The notes: generated by a model not told the origin, from the sequence alone. Shown: positions 47,359-57,527, counted from the first letter of the stretch. The stretch is 64,000 nt of DNA from Candidatus Methylomirabilis sp. (GCF_028716865.1 NZ_JAQUOY010000004.1:1-64000); one strand, 5' to 3'. A program made the numbers and translations.

Positions 47359-48162
47359 ATGCATCTGAAAAGGATCCTCAGCGCTGCCGCTCTTCTTCCA
47401 GCCTTTCTCCTGCTGGTTCAGTTCGGAACCGCCTTTCACTTCTTCTTGCTTATTACTCTCGCGATCCTGATTGGATTGTACGAGTTCTACGGGATGGCAA
47501 AGGCCGGTGGCTGGCGCCCGTTGACGTCCCTGGGGATGGGGAGCGGTCTGGCGCTGAGTTGCATGGAGTTCCTCGGGGCGCCGGCGCCTTGGCTGATATC
47601 GGTCCTGACGGGGGTAGTCATCCTCCTGCTAATCAGTCTCCTGGTAGGAGGGGCAGAGCCGAAAGAGGCCGTCTCGCGAGGGGCAATCACCCTGTTCGGC
47701 CTCATCTATGTTGCGGGACTGCTGAGCTTCCCGGCGCTCCTGCGGGCCATGGCGTCGGGACGCACCTATATCTTTTACCTGGTCTTGGTGACCTGGGCAG
47801 GGGATACCGGGGCGTTCTATGTGGGCTCACTCATGGGGAAGAGGCCGCTCTGTCCCTCGGTGAGCCCGCGCAAGACCGTGGAAGGGAGCGTGGGCGGACT
47901 TGTCTGTTCTGTGCTGGCTTCCGGTCTGGCCAAGTTCTGGTTTTGGGAGGAACTCGGGACTGTTGAGTGTCTTGTGATGGGAGTCGGGCTGGGAGTGATG
48001 GGCCAGATTGGGGATCTGTGCGAATCGATGCTGAAACGAGGTTTCGGGGTGAAGGATACCGGCGCGCTGATCCCGGGCCACGGTGGTATGCTGGATCGAG
48101 TGGATAGCCTCCTCTTCGCCGGGCCGGTACTCTATGTGGCTGCGCTGGCGGGGTGGGTGTGA
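47359..48162 (+). CDS. cdsA: Phosphatidate cytidylyltransferase
   Basis: 267 residues, about seven TM helices. The C-terminal signature KDTGALIPGHGGMLDRVDSL (Mg-binding Asp) is complete, and TWAGDTGAFYVGSLMGKRPL and SPRKTVEGSVGG are conserved. Makes CDP-diacylglycerol. The stop overlaps lnt's ATG by one base. Confidence 0.95.
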   Translation: MHLKRILSAAALLPAFLLLVQFGTAFHFFLLITLAILIGLYEFYGMAKAGGWRPLTSLGMGSGLALSCMEFLGAPAPWLISVLTGVVILLLISLLVGGAEPKEAVSRGAITLFGLIYVAGLLSFPALLRAMASGRTYIFYLVLVTWAGDTGAFYVGSLMGKRPLCPSVSPRKTVEGSVGGLVCSVLASGLAKFWFWEELGTVECLVMGVGLGVMGQIGDLCESMLKRGFGVKDTGALIPGHGGMLDRVDSLLFAGPVLYVAALAGWV

Positions 48163-49715
48163 TGCCGGCCTTGCTGGCTGCGCTTTCAGCAGGGCTCCTC
48201 ATCCTTGCGTTTCCGAAGCCCGACCTGGGGTGGCTGGCGTTCGTGGCCCTTGTCCCGTTGCTGTTGGCCATTCGCGGTCGGACTCCGGCTCGGGCTTTTT
48301 TTCTGGGGAGTCTTGCAGGATGGCTCTTTTATATGGTGAGTATCTCCTGGGTGACGCATTCGATGATGGTATACGGTGGCGTCCCGTTTGCTCTCAGTGC
48401 GCTTGCGCTGATCATCCTGGCAGCCTACCTATCGCTCTATATTGGATTGTTCGCGATGGGAACCGCTTGGATGGCAGGTGCGCCGTGGCCGCTTAACATT
48501 CTTGGCCCATCGGCCTTGTGGGTCGGATTGGAGTACCTGCGGGCCTATGCGCTGACGGGATTGCCCTGGATCCTCCTGGGGTATACGCAATACCGGCACA
48601 GCGTGCTCCTGCCGATTGCCTCCGTCGCGGGGGTGTACGGCCTATCGTTTGTTATCGCCCTTATCAATATCACCTTGATACAGATGGTCGGAGTCGCGCC
48701 TGCCCGTCTTCGGACAATCGTGCTCACCGGCGCAGTTGCGTTGTGCCTGATCTGGTCTCCTAAACTCCTGTCGCCGTCTCCTGCGTCGGCCGGCGCAGAA
48801 CAGACGCTTGGGGTCGCCCTCGTGCAAGGCAACATCGATCAGGGGCTGAAGTGGGATCCGACGATGCAGGCCACCACCATCGAGCGGTATCGCAGCCTCA
48901 GCCTGGAGGCAGCCAAGCATACCCCGACCCTCATTGTGTGGCCTGAAACCGCCGCTCCTTTCTTCCTTCGGTATGAACCGGCGTTGCGAGACCGCATCCT
49001 GGACATCGCCGCTGAGACCGGTAGCTACCTCCTGGTAGGCAGCCCGGATGCGGAGCCGGCTGCGGCTGCGGATGGCGGTACCCGCTATCGCAACAGCGCG
49101 TTCCTGATCTCTCCCAAGCGGGAACTCCTCGGCAAGTACGACAAGATTCACATGGTTCCCTTTGGGGAGTATGTCCCTCTCAAGTCGGTCCTCTTTTTTA
49201 TCAACAAACTGGCGTATGGGATCGGTGATTTCGAAGGGGGTCGGACCTATACCGTGTTTGACACCCCGGGCGGCCGTTTCGCAGTTACCATCTGCTACGA
49301 GGCGATCTTTCCGGATCAGGTTCGACGCTATGTGAAAGAAGGGGCGGAGTTCCTGGTTAATATTACGAACGATGCCTGGTTCGGCCGCTCGGCTGCCCCG
49401 ACCCAGCATCTGGCAATGGCTGTTCTTCGGGCCGCTGAAAATCGCCGATACCTGGTCCGAGCGGCCAATACGGGGATTTCCGCTATTGTGGATCCGAGCG
49501 GTCGGATCCTCCATGCCTCCGATCTCTTTGTACCTACCGTCATTACAGACCAGATCCGCGTGGAGCGAGCGCAGACGTTTTATACCCGTTACGGCGATCT
49601 CTTTGCGTGGATCTGCGTCATCTTTACTGTCGTAGTGTTTATGGCAACGTGGGCCCGGAGTGCCGTGAGAATCACTCCGGTGTCTGCTGTCGCTTCACAA
49701 AGGAGGATGCAATGA
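48162..49715 (+). CDS. lnt: Apolipoprotein N-acyltransferase
   Basis: 517 residues. N-terminal TM bundle then a nitrilase-like periplasmic domain (~215-480): catalytic Glu in LIVWPETAAPFF, Lys in LLGKYDKIHMVPFGEYVP and Cys in AVTICYEAIFPD. Adds the third acyl chain to lipoproteins, consistent with the lipobox proteins in this window. The stop overlaps the prfB ATG (ATGA). Confidence 0.95.
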   Translation: MPALLAALSAGLLILAFPKPDLGWLAFVALVPLLLAIRGRTPARAFFLGSLAGWLFYMVSISWVTHSMMVYGGVPFALSALALIILAAYLSLYIGLFAMGTAWMAGAPWPLNILGPSALWVGLEYLRAYALTGLPWILLGYTQYRHSVLLPIASVAGVYGLSFVIALINITLIQMVGVAPARLRTIVLTGAVALCLIWSPKLLSPSPASAGAEQTLGVALVQGNIDQGLKWDPTMQATTIERYRSLSLEAAKHTPTLIVWPETAAPFFLRYEPALRDRILDIAAETGSYLLVGSPDAEPAAAADGGTRYRNSAFLISPKRELLGKYDKIHMVPFGEYVPLKSVLFFINKLAYGIGDFEGGRTYTVFDTPGGRFAVTICYEAIFPDQVRRYVKEGAEFLVNITNDAWFGRSAAPTQHLAMAVLRAAENRRYLVRAANTGISAIVDPSGRILHASDLFVPTVITDQIRVERAQTFYTRYGDLFAWICVIFTVVVFMATWARSAVRITPVSAVASQRRMQ

Positions 49716-50828
49716 TCGCAGAGTATGCGCGCACACTCGATGGTTTGAAGGACAAGCTGCACACCCTCCGGGACTATCTTTGACGTCGCGGGGAAACAGG
49801 CGCGTCTGGCCGCGATTGAAGAGCTGCTTCACTCGCAGGAATTCTGGGCCGACACCTCCCGCGCTCGGGAGATCATGAAGGAGCAACGCCCACTCAAGGA
49901 GATTGTTGACCAGGTAGATTATCTCGAGCGTGAGCTCGAAGAGGTGACGATCTTGCTCGGTCTGTTGCGGGAGGAAGAGGACCCGCAGACCCTGAAGGAG
50001 CTGGGAAGCTCACTTCAGCGCCTAGAGGATCAGGTCACTGCGCTCGAGTTGACGGCTGTCATGACGGGAGAGTACGACTCGGGCAATGCGATCCTCTCCA
50101 TCAATCCGGGCGCCGGCGGCACTGAGTCGCAGGATTGGGCACAAATGTTGTTGCGAATGTACCTGCGTTGGGCGGAAGCCGGCGGCTATAAGACCGAGGT
50201 CATTGACCTGCTCCCTGCGGAGGAGGCCGGGATCAAGAGCGCCACGGTGACGGTGACGGGCCAGTATGCCTATGGCCGCCTGAAAGCCGAGATTGGGGTC
50301 CACCGTCTGGTGCGCATCTCGCCGTTCGATGCCAACCACCGCCGTCACACCTCCTTTGCGTCGGTGTTCATCTACCCTGAGATCGATGAGACCATCGATG
50401 TGGCGATTGACGAGAAGGATCTTCGCATTGACACCTACCGCTCCAGCGGGGCAGGCGGGCAGCATGTGAACGTGACCGACTCTGCGGTGCGGATCACGCA
50501 CCTGCCGACGGGCATTGTCGTGTCCTGTCAGAATGAGCGCTCGCAGCATAAAAATAAGGCCATGGCCATGAAGGTCCTGCGCGCCAGACTGTACGACCAC
50601 TATCGTCGGGAGCAGGAGAAGGAAATGGCTAAGCTCGAAGGCGAAAAGAAGGACATTGCGTGGGGCAGCCAGATCCGTTCCTACGTCCTGGCCCCTTACC
50701 AGCTTGTGAAGGACCACCGGACCAGCCTGGAAACCGGCAATGTTGAGAAGGTCCTGGACGGAGGGATCGAGCCGTTCATCGATGCCTTTCTGCTGAAAGG
50801 GCGACAGGTGTCCGGTGCGGCGAAATGA
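49712..50828 (+). CDS. prfB: Peptide chain release factor 2, with programmed +1 frameshift
   Basis: ATG 49712 (AAAGGAGG five bases upstream) opens 23 codons that end at CTT TGA. Translation then continues in the +1 frame at GAC (49782-49784) to 50828, giving 371 residues, the usual RF2 length. The frameshift needs 49781 skipped. Domains: GGQ loop in RSSGAGGQHVNVTDSAVRIT, RF2-specific SPF tripeptide in RISPFDANHRR. Recognises UGA and UAA, so low RF2 favours the shift (autoregulation). RF2 also competes with selenocysteine insertion at UGA. Confidence 0.96.
49776..49784 (+). promoter_or_regulatory. prfB +1 frameshift site
   Basis: CTTTGAC slippery core at 49778-49784. The upstream SD-like stimulator is weaker than the canonical AGGGGG: only CCGGGA is visible at 49768-49773. 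Confidence 0.9.
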
Positions 50829-50862
50829 AATCTGCTGCCCAATTGTGGGAAACGAAAATCGG

Positions 50863-50892
50863 TTGACAGCTTCCTGTCGTTTTTTATATAAA
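50863..50892 (+). promoter_or_regulatory. Promoter of the truncated M23 / giant gene unit
   Basis: TTGACA (50863-50868), 18-bp spacer, TATAAA (50887-50892). The same promoter with minor changes recurs at 57528-57557. Confidence 0.75.
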
Positions 50893-50965
50893 GGCGCTAC
50901 CCCCTCAACGCTCATCGGGTGTTCGTAGTTCGTGACCGGAACAACACTGGAAAGGATGCGGCTCG

Positions 50966-51205
50966 ATGGCGAAGAAGTTTTACACGGTCCTTATCCTTCC
51001 CGATGCCAGCTCTCAGATCCGAAGGTTCCATATCGCCAAGCCCCTCTTCAGCGCGCTCACCGTCATCGCAGGCCTCGTTGTTGTCGCTCCGTTGTTTCTG
51101 ACCTATCAGTCGGTAAGCCACACTGGTTATATTCTGGAACTTCGGCAGCTTCGAACAACAGCAAACGAGCAGGCTAATCTGCTGATAGGAGAAGGGGGCA
51201 GGTGA
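50966..51205 (+). pseudogene. Truncated M23 peptidase gene (N-terminal part only)
   Basis: 79 codons. The first ~73 residues (MAKKFYTVLILPDASSQIRR, one TM helix, ELRQLRTTANEQANLL) parallel the start of the intact M23 gene at 57632: near identical in the first 26 residues, diverged in the TM segment. After NLL the sequence is unrelated and stops at TGA overlapping a GTG in the giant gene. It lost its coiled-coil and peptidase parts but may still be translated as a small membrane protein. Confidence 0.75.
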
Positions 51206-51213
51206 TAAGGATT

Positions 51214-54200
51214 ATGAAGGTATCAAATAAGCAAATAATATCTTTGCTGACTTTGTTTATTGTTACTTTTTTATTTGCCAGAGCGACCTTGGCCCAGCAG
51301 GTTAGTCCGGAGATACCAATAACCCTGGCAGAAAATAAGCAGCATTTTCCTACGGCTGCCTATGATTCGGTCAACAACAGACACCTCATAGTATTCAAAA
51401 CCCAAAGGCATGATGGTCAATACGACTATGACGATGTCCATGGGCAATTGATAAAGGCAGATGGGAGTGTATATGGAAACATATTCCCGGTAAGTATATC
51501 GGGCGTTGATTCTATTAATGGAGAACTCATATATCCGGCAAGCGGTGAAGCCTCATTTTCCGTCGCTTTTGATTTCTTAAGCAGGAAATATCTCATAGCT
51601 TACAGTGATCGGAGCGGCAACCCGAAACTGGTGGGTCAATTGTTGGATGCGGATGGGAAAAAGGTTGACAATCTTTTTTTGATTGGGTCGGGACTCTCCA
51701 GTGGTGCTCGCGTGACCTATGATTCCGTTGAGCGGCGCTTTTTGGTGGTCTGGTCGAGTGAGAATCGCATCAACGGTCAGTTGGTGGACCCCCATGGAGT
51801 GCTCATTGGTAACGCGTTTCCCATATCCTCCCTGACCGGCAGGGTTCAGATCGACCCCAGCGTTGTGTTTGACCCTCCCAACCATCAGTTTTTGATCATC
51901 TGGCGGGAGATGTACGACGAGGCTAGGTCGGGCGCTTCCTCCCTGCATGGGCAACGAGTGAATAGCGATGGCAGCCTTCAGGGAATCGAACTTATCCTGT
52001 CCAGCGAGATCAACTCCCACCTTTTCTCCGTTGGGATTGATCACCAAACTGGCAAGTTTCTAGTTCTCTGGAATAAGGGAGCCCCTTCTATCCCTGGCCA
52101 TTCCAGCGACATCCTTGGTCAATTTTTCAATTCGGATGGTGCGTTTTCTGGCCTTCCTTTTCTTGTCTCTACCAGCATAGGAGCTGCCGGTCAAGGGACC
52201 CCTTCCGTAGTCTATGATGCTTCCCAACGACTTTTCCTTGCAGTGTGGGAGAGCGATCGAGTCGCGACCTCGTCTGCCACCATCGCCGGTCAGGTCATTT
52301 ACCCCAGCGGGGAACTCTGGGGGAGCAACTTTAGCGTGACCCAATCCGGTCTTCAGGATCTTGCGACCCCCTCAATGTCTTTGAATACCTTAGATGACGA
52401 TATCCTCCTGGTCTGGGGAGGTAGGACAAGTGAGGATGAGGGCGATATCTGGGGAGCCTTCCTAACGCTGCCAACCAATAATTCCTTATCTCTGAACAGT
52501 AGTGTCCCAACGTTGAATACGGAAAGTGCTTTAGCTGACAATCCCCCATCTCTGAATATAGCGGGGGGTTCCACTATTATCTGGGAAGCTGGAACGTATA
52601 CTTATAAAGATGTCCTGATCACCGAGAACTCCACCCTGATCTTCAACGGGGCGGTCACCTTGAACGCGACGACCCTCACCATCGACCCCGGCTCGGCCAT
52701 CTCGGCGGACGGCAGGGGGTATCCGGCTGGCCAGGGACCCGGAGCGGGTGTGACAGGTCAAGCTGGTAGCGGCGGGGCCGGCTATGGTGGGACAGGGGGT
52801 GATGGATACAAGGCAGCAGGCGGTACTATTTATGGTTCCGCTACGACACCGGAGGAGCTGGGGAGTGGTGGCGGAGGGGGCTCAAATGGGGGGGCAGGGG
52901 GGGGCGCCATCAAGCTGGCGGTGAATACCCTTGTGATCAATGGGAGTATCCGGGCCAATGGCGCCAAAGGTGTTGGGTACGAGGGGTTTGGCGGCAGTGG
53001 GAGCGGTGGGAGCATATACATTATTGCCCAGAGTCTAACCGGGTCGGGGAGCATCTCCGCCAACGGGGGCGCCTACAACTCCTGGCGGGGGGGACGCGGG
53101 GGTGGAGGCAGAATTGCCATCTACTACCAGACCTCCAGCTTTACCGGACAAGTCGAGGCCAAGGTCGGTGACAATGGCAATAGTGGTGAGAATGGGACGG
53201 TCGGGTTCTTTGACACCGTGAACAATGATTTCTATGCCGGCCATTCCTGGAGGTTTCAGGAGAACGATGGGCCGTTCAACTTTAGGAGGGTCATACTCAA
53301 CAATTCCCAAGTCACCACTCAGGGGAATATCCGGTTAACCGCCAATGAGCTCATCATCGGGAACCATTCGAAGTTCACGCTAGGTGGCGATACCACCGTG
53401 GTGGAGGTGGACAAAGTCACGCTTCAAAGCAACTCCAGCTTCATCCTCACAGGCACGTCGCGACTGGTCACCAACTCCGTTGCGCTCGACGGGACGTCGT
53501 CGGTAACGACTGCGGGCGCTGAGAACATTGCGACCCCGTCTATCCGGATCGCAGGGGGCTCGACGATCACCTGGGCCCCCGGGGCCTACCAGTACGACAG
53601 CGTCCTGATCACCGAGAACTCCACCCTGATCTTCAACGGGGCGGTCACCTTGAACGCGACGACCCTCACCATCGACCCCGGCTCGGCCATCTCGGCGGAC
53701 GGCAGGGGGTATCCGGCTGGCCAGGGACCCGGAGCGGGTGTGACAGGTCAAGCTGGTAGCGGCGGGGCCGGCTATGGTGGGACAGGGGGTGATGGATACA
53801 AGGCAGCAGGCGGTACTATTTATGGTTCCGCTACGACACCGGAGGAGCTGGGGAGTGGTGGCGGAGGGGGCTCAAATGGGGGGGCAGGGGGGGGCGCCAT
53901 CAAGCTGGCGGTGAATACCCTTGTGATCAATGGGAGTATCCGGGCCAATGGCGCCAAAGGTGTTGGGTACGAGGGGTTTGGCGGCAGTGGGAGCGGTGGG
54001 AGCATATACATTATTGCCCAGAGTCTAACCGGGTCGGGGAGCATCTCCGCCAACGGGGGCGCCTACAACTCCTGGCGGGGGGGACGCGGGGGTGGAGGCA
54101 GAATTGCCATCTACTACCAGACCTCCAGCTTTACCGGACAAGTCGAGGCCAAGGTCGGTGACAATGGCAATAGTGGTGAGAATGGGACGGTGGTTAGGAA

Positions 54201-57200
54201 TCCATCATTCGAGGAAGCCCCGGTCAGTTTGTCAAGCTTGTCTGAGAAGTCTTTTAGCGAGTCAAACTTCACTGAAATAATCTCATCAAAAAAAGGGATA
54301 ATTGAGAATGTAACGGTCAGCGGACAGTTAAATGGAACGCTGAATTTTGCAAGTTTTGAAATGATCAGCGTTCAAACCGGTTCATTTGCCGGCAAAGGAT
54401 TTTCTACCGGTAGATGGGAAGCAAATCTTGAGGGTGTTCCATATAAAGGTAACTGGCAAGGAGTACTTTATCTAAAAGAAGCCGAAAAAAGAATCTATCT
54501 AAACGGAATTATCTCTGGTGAAGTATCGGGAATTGTTGAGGGCTATCTAGTTGAATCTACGCCGGAAAGCAATATCTACGACAAATATCAGGCTACATGG
54601 AGATTTAATCGAGTTGGCACCAGGACTACCTCTGGGAAAATCAACTTGAATGGTACGGTCTCTTATCAGACAACCACTGAATATCCTTCAACTCAATTGT
54701 ACGTTCTACAAAGTTCTATCGAAGGAACAGCTTTCGGGCACTATACGGGGCCATTGAGCACCGTTTTAACCCATGTGAGGGTGGCAGGCGGAACGAACCC
54801 TTACGATGGCGAAGGGTTCTCTTTTATTACCTATGTCTCTGATTCAGGCCAGGGTGAAGGTTGGACATATGATAGGCTTGTTGCTCCAGATAAAGTAGAG
54901 TTAAAAGGTATGTTTGGCAGTCCTCTGTTGGGCACTGTCAATGCAACCTTGAACGAAGCAGAAATATCAAGAAGCCTCCTTGTGACCATAGAGAGGTTAG
55001 GCTTGGGATTGCCACCTGGACCTGATTTGAAAGTTGTAACCTGGGGGCCAAGCAGGGTTAGCCCGGGACAAACAATAGATTACATTATAGAAGTGAGGAA
55101 CGATGGAATTAAAGCAGCGGAAAATGTAACCGTAATCGATGAACTTCCATGGCAGGTAAGTCATGTTTCAAATACTGGTGAGGGAACTTACAAAGAAACT
55201 TCGAGAGAAGTAGTTTGGAATTTAGGAAGTCTTGGCGCAAGAAGCAAAACATTATTAACTACTAAAGGAGAAGTTGTTGGGGGATTGGAAGGTCATACTT
55301 TCTTTGAAAATATAGTACACATTCCTAAAATGGAGACAGCAGTAGAGGTTGATCCCACAATAGAGGAGTCTTACGAAGTTCTAGAGGCCAATCAAAATTA
55401 TGGGAAAACAGATATCACATTTTCAACTTCTTCGGAACGCGGGGTTATCAATACGGAATTAAATATCACAGAAGTACCAAAAAAAATAGAGCCGGCTCTT
55501 GAAATAACTGAATCGAACAATTGGACAGAAGTCATCCTTAGATTATTGGTTCAAGCCAATTCTGAGAACCAGATAGAAATTAAACAGAAATTTACCGATA
55601 AGGCCAGAGATCTTCTTGAAAAATATGAAAACTACAAAGATCTCAGAACAGCCCAGAAAAAAAGACAAGATTTTCTAAATTGGCTATGGGGAAAAGGGTA
55701 TATCAGCGAGACAAATTATAAAATGTTTACATCCAAAAATTCTGGAGGCTTTTGGACTAAATTTATTATCAATAATTTCAATTTTATGGAAAAATGGGCA
55801 GAAAAAGCAGGGTTCGATAAGTTTTTAGCACCTCAGATTGCTAAATATTTTACGAAGTCAGCCGATGCGGCGATAGATGGTTTTATTCACATTTACAATC
55901 CTCAACAGTTAGACGCAGCAATCAGATTTGAATGGGCTTATAGGTTTCCCCGAGGTTTGGATGGACCATCAAGTCTATCGGAAGCCAAAGAAATGTACTT
56001 AAAAGAAAAGTCCTTTGATATGGGTACCCATACAAATGAGGTAATCACTGCGCATGATCCAAACATCAAGTATGGCCCTGAAGGAAATGTTTCACCGGGG
56101 GAGAAATTAGACTATAAGGTTGAATATGAGAACGAAGGCGAAGGGATTGCCTTTGGCGTCTACTTCACCGATACCTTGGACCAAGACCTGAACGACTCGA
56201 CCCTGGTCATTGGACCAGTTATCGATATCCAGACCGGCGCTCAAATCGCTCGCCCTGGAACGTATAACCCGCAAACCCGGACCATCACTTGGTTCGTGGG
56301 CGAAGTCGGCCCCGGTCATGGGGGGTACGCCGAATTGAGCGCTAATGTCCGCGGCGATGCCCCCAAGGGCACTGAGGTTATCAACTTTGCTACGGTTTAT
56401 TTTCCCTCGGTCCCTGAAGTGACTAGAACCAATGGTATTGTGTCTATTGTAGGTTTAGATACCACGCCCCCGACGATTACGGCCTCAGTCTCCCAAGCAC
56501 CCAACGCTGCCGGATGGAACAACACTAATGTGACCGTGACCCTTACGGCTCAGGACGAAGTGGGCGGTACGGGGGTCAAGGAGATCAGCTACTCGCTGAA
56601 TGGAGCGCAGACTGGCGGGAATGCGGTGGCTGGAAGTAATGTCTCAGTGACAATCTCCGCTGAGGGGACTACCACCTTAACGTACTTCGCTAAGGATAAC
56701 GCGGGGAACCAAGAGGCTCCAAAGTCCCTTACCATCCGAGTCGATAAGACTCCACCAATGGTCACGGCCAGCCGCACGCCCAACCCCAATGCCAGTGGGT
56801 GGAGCAATACCGATGTAGTGGTGAGCTTCAACTGCTCGGATGGGTTGTCAGGGGTGGAAAGCTGCTCTGCTCCCATGGTCCTGACGGCCGAAAGGGCAGG
56901 GCAGTCGGCCACAGGGACGGCAGAGGATAAGGCGGGAAACAAGGCTACCGTCATGGTGAGCGGGATCAACATCGACAAGACTCCACCGGTCATTTCTGGG
57001 CTGCCGGTCCCGGGCTGTACCATCTGGCCGCCCAACCACCGGCTGGTTCAGGTTGCCACGGTGACGGCCAGCGACGCTCTTTCAGGGCTGACCGCAGCTT
57101 CTCCGGCTGTAGTAGGGGTTAGCAACGAACCAGAATCAGGGTTAGGTGACGGAGATATTGCGTCAGATATCGTCATCACTGGTGGCACCGTTCAACTTCG

Positions 57201-57327
57201 AGCTGAGCGTTCGGGTACCGGCACGGGGCGGATTTATACGCTGACTGCCACAGCAAGCGATCTGGCGGGAAATCCTGCAACTGCCAGGGCGACATGTATG
57301 GTTCCCCACGATCAGCGGCAGAAGTGA
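51214..57327 (+). CDS. Giant mosaic secreted protein (propeller, Gly-rich repeats, DUF11-like and Ig-like domains)
   Basis: 2037 residues from ATG 51214 (GTG 51202 overlaps the preceding stop). Sec signal to ~30 (FARATLAQQ). Residues ~30-440: seven units of the type YDxxxxxFLVVW...GQ...DG, probably a seven-bladed propeller. ~450-1000: Gly-rich, beta-helix-like repeats, two of them identical in DNA (467-663 and 797-993). ~993-1630: AT-rich segment of different composition, including a DUF11-like domain (VSPGQTIDYIIEVRNDG, ~1280). ~1630-1745: second DUF11-like domain (GEKLDYKVEYENEGEG). ~1750-2037: Ig-like units starting DTTPPTITA and DKTPPMVTA. No C-terminal anchor or sorting motif. Likely a surface or extracellular adhesin-type protein; assembled from several sources. 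Confidence 0.85.
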   Translation: MKVSNKQIISLLTLFIVTFLFARATLAQQVSPEIPITLAENKQHFPTAAYDSVNNRHLIVFKTQRHDGQYDYDDVHGQLIKADGSVYGNIFPVSISGVDSINGELIYPASGEASFSVAFDFLSRKYLIAYSDRSGNPKLVGQLLDADGKKVDNLFLIGSGLSSGARVTYDSVERRFLVVWSSENRINGQLVDPHGVLIGNAFPISSLTGRVQIDPSVVFDPPNHQFLIIWREMYDEARSGASSLHGQRVNSDGSLQGIELILSSEINSHLFSVGIDHQTGKFLVLWNKGAPSIPGHSSDILGQFFNSDGAFSGLPFLVSTSIGAAGQGTPSVVYDASQRLFLAVWESDRVATSSATIAGQVIYPSGELWGSNFSVTQSGLQDLATPSMSLNTLDDDILLVWGGRTSEDEGDIWGAFLTLPTNNSLSLNSSVPTLNTESALADNPPSLNIAGGSTIIWEAGTYTYKDVLITENSTLIFNGAVTLNATTLTIDPGSAISADGRGYPAGQGPGAGVTGQAGSGGAGYGGTGGDGYKAAGGTIYGSATTPEELGSGGGGGSNGGAGGGAIKLAVNTLVINGSIRANGAKGVGYEGFGGSGSGGSIYIIAQSLTGSGSISANGGAYNSWRGGRGGGGRIAIYYQTSSFTGQVEAKVGDNGNSGENGTVGFFDTVNNDFYAGHSWRFQENDGPFNFRRVILNNSQVTTQGNIRLTANELIIGNHSKFTLGGDTTVVEVDKVTLQSNSSFILTGTSRLVTNSVALDGTSSVTTAGAENIATPSIRIAGGSTITWAPGAYQYDSVLITENSTLIFNGAVTLNATTLTIDPGSAISADGRGYPAGQGPGAGVTGQAGSGGAGYGGTGGDGYKAAGGTIYGSATTPEELGSGGGGGSNGGAGGGAIKLAVNTLVINGSIRANGAKGVGYEGFGGSGSGGSIYIIAQSLTGSGSISANGGAYNSWRGGRGGGGRIAIYYQTSSFTGQVEAKVGDNGNSGENGTVVRNPSFEEAPVSLSSLSEKSFSESNFTEIISSKKGIIENVTVSGQLNGTLNFASFEMISVQTGSFAGKGFSTGRWEANLEGVPYKGNWQGVLYLKEAEKRIYLNGIISGEVSGIVEGYLVESTPESNIYDKYQATWRFNRVGTRTTSGKINLNGTVSYQTTTEYPSTQLYVLQSSIEGTAFGHYTGPLSTVLTHVRVAGGTNPYDGEGFSFITYVSDSGQGEGWTYDRLVAPDKVELKGMFGSPLLGTVNATLNEAEISRSLLVTIERLGLGLPPGPDLKVVTWGPSRVSPGQTIDYIIEVRNDGIKAAENVTVIDELPWQVSHVSNTGEGTYKETSREVVWNLGSLGARSKTLLTTKGEVVGGLEGHTFFENIVHIPKMETAVEVDPTIEESYEVLEANQNYGKTDITFSTSSERGVINTELNITEVPKKIEPALEITESNNWTEVILRLLVQANSENQIEIKQKFTDKARDLLEKYENYKDLRTAQKKRQDFLNWLWGKGYISETNYKMFTSKNSGGFWTKFIINNFNFMEKWAEKAGFDKFLAPQIAKYFTKSADAAIDGFIHIYNPQQLDAAIRFEWAYRFPRGLDGPSSLSEAKEMYLKEKSFDMGTHTNEVITAHDPNIKYGPEGNVSPGEKLDYKVEYENEGEGIAFGVYFTDTLDQDLNDSTLVIGPVIDIQTGAQIARPGTYNPQTRTITWFVGEVGPGHGGYAELSANVRGDAPKGTEVINFATVYFPSVPEVTRTNGIVSIVGLDTTPPTITASVSQAPNAAGWNNTNVTVTLTAQDEVGGTGVKEISYSLNGAQTGGNAVAGSNVSVTISAEGTTTLTYFAKDNAGNQEAPKSLTIRVDKTPPMVTASRTPNPNASGWSNTDVVVSFNCSDGLSGVESCSAPMVLTAERAGQSATGTAEDKAGNKATVMVSGINIDKTPPVISGLPVPGCTIWPPNHRLVQVATVTASDALSGLTAASPAVVGVSNEPESGLGDGDIASDIVITGGTVQLRAERSGTGTGRIYTLTATASDLAGNPATARATCMVPHDQRQK
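52612..53201 (+). repeat. 590-bp perfect direct repeat, copy 1
   Basis: By reading, every base matches 53602-54191; offset 990 bp (330 codons), so frame is kept. Encodes the Gly-rich segment from VLITENSTLIFNGAVTLNAT to NSGENGTV. Confidence 0.9.
53602..54191 (+). repeat. 590-bp perfect direct repeat, copy 2
   Basis: Right copy. Its left flank is a diverged relative of copy 1's left flank (AGGSTITWAPGAYQYDS versus AGGSTIIWEAGTYTYKD), but its right flank switches abruptly to AT-rich unrelated sequence (VRNPSFEEAPVSL). Confidence 0.9.
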
Positions 57328-57527
57328 CGAATGTTTCTCCGGAGTTGTGCCCAGAAGGCTGTAGAAAAAGTGCAAAGGGCGTATTCACTCGATAGTTTGA
57401 GAACCCATCCGCATACCCGGCGTCTACCCCGCCTGCGATGAGTGCTGGCATAAAGATTTCTGCCTTTTATTGACGCGGGAGCTGGAGACCATGCGCTTGG
57501 ACTGGTCTTATCTCCAACGAAAATCGG
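57328..57527 (+). other. Gap after the giant gene, nothing recognised
   Basis: 200 bp to the next promoter. No terminator-like hairpin with T run and no gene. Homology to the first M23 locus resumes at about 57515 (AACGAAAATCGG). Confidence 0.4.

Noticed and set aside
49781-49783. TGA near the start of prfB as a pseudogene mark
   Set aside because: It is the standard RF2 autoregulatory +1 frameshift site.
52531-54053. Repeated antisense ORFs in the giant gene
   Set aside because: They are complements of the Gly-rich repeat (Pro-rich translations) and appear twice only because the DNA is duplicated.
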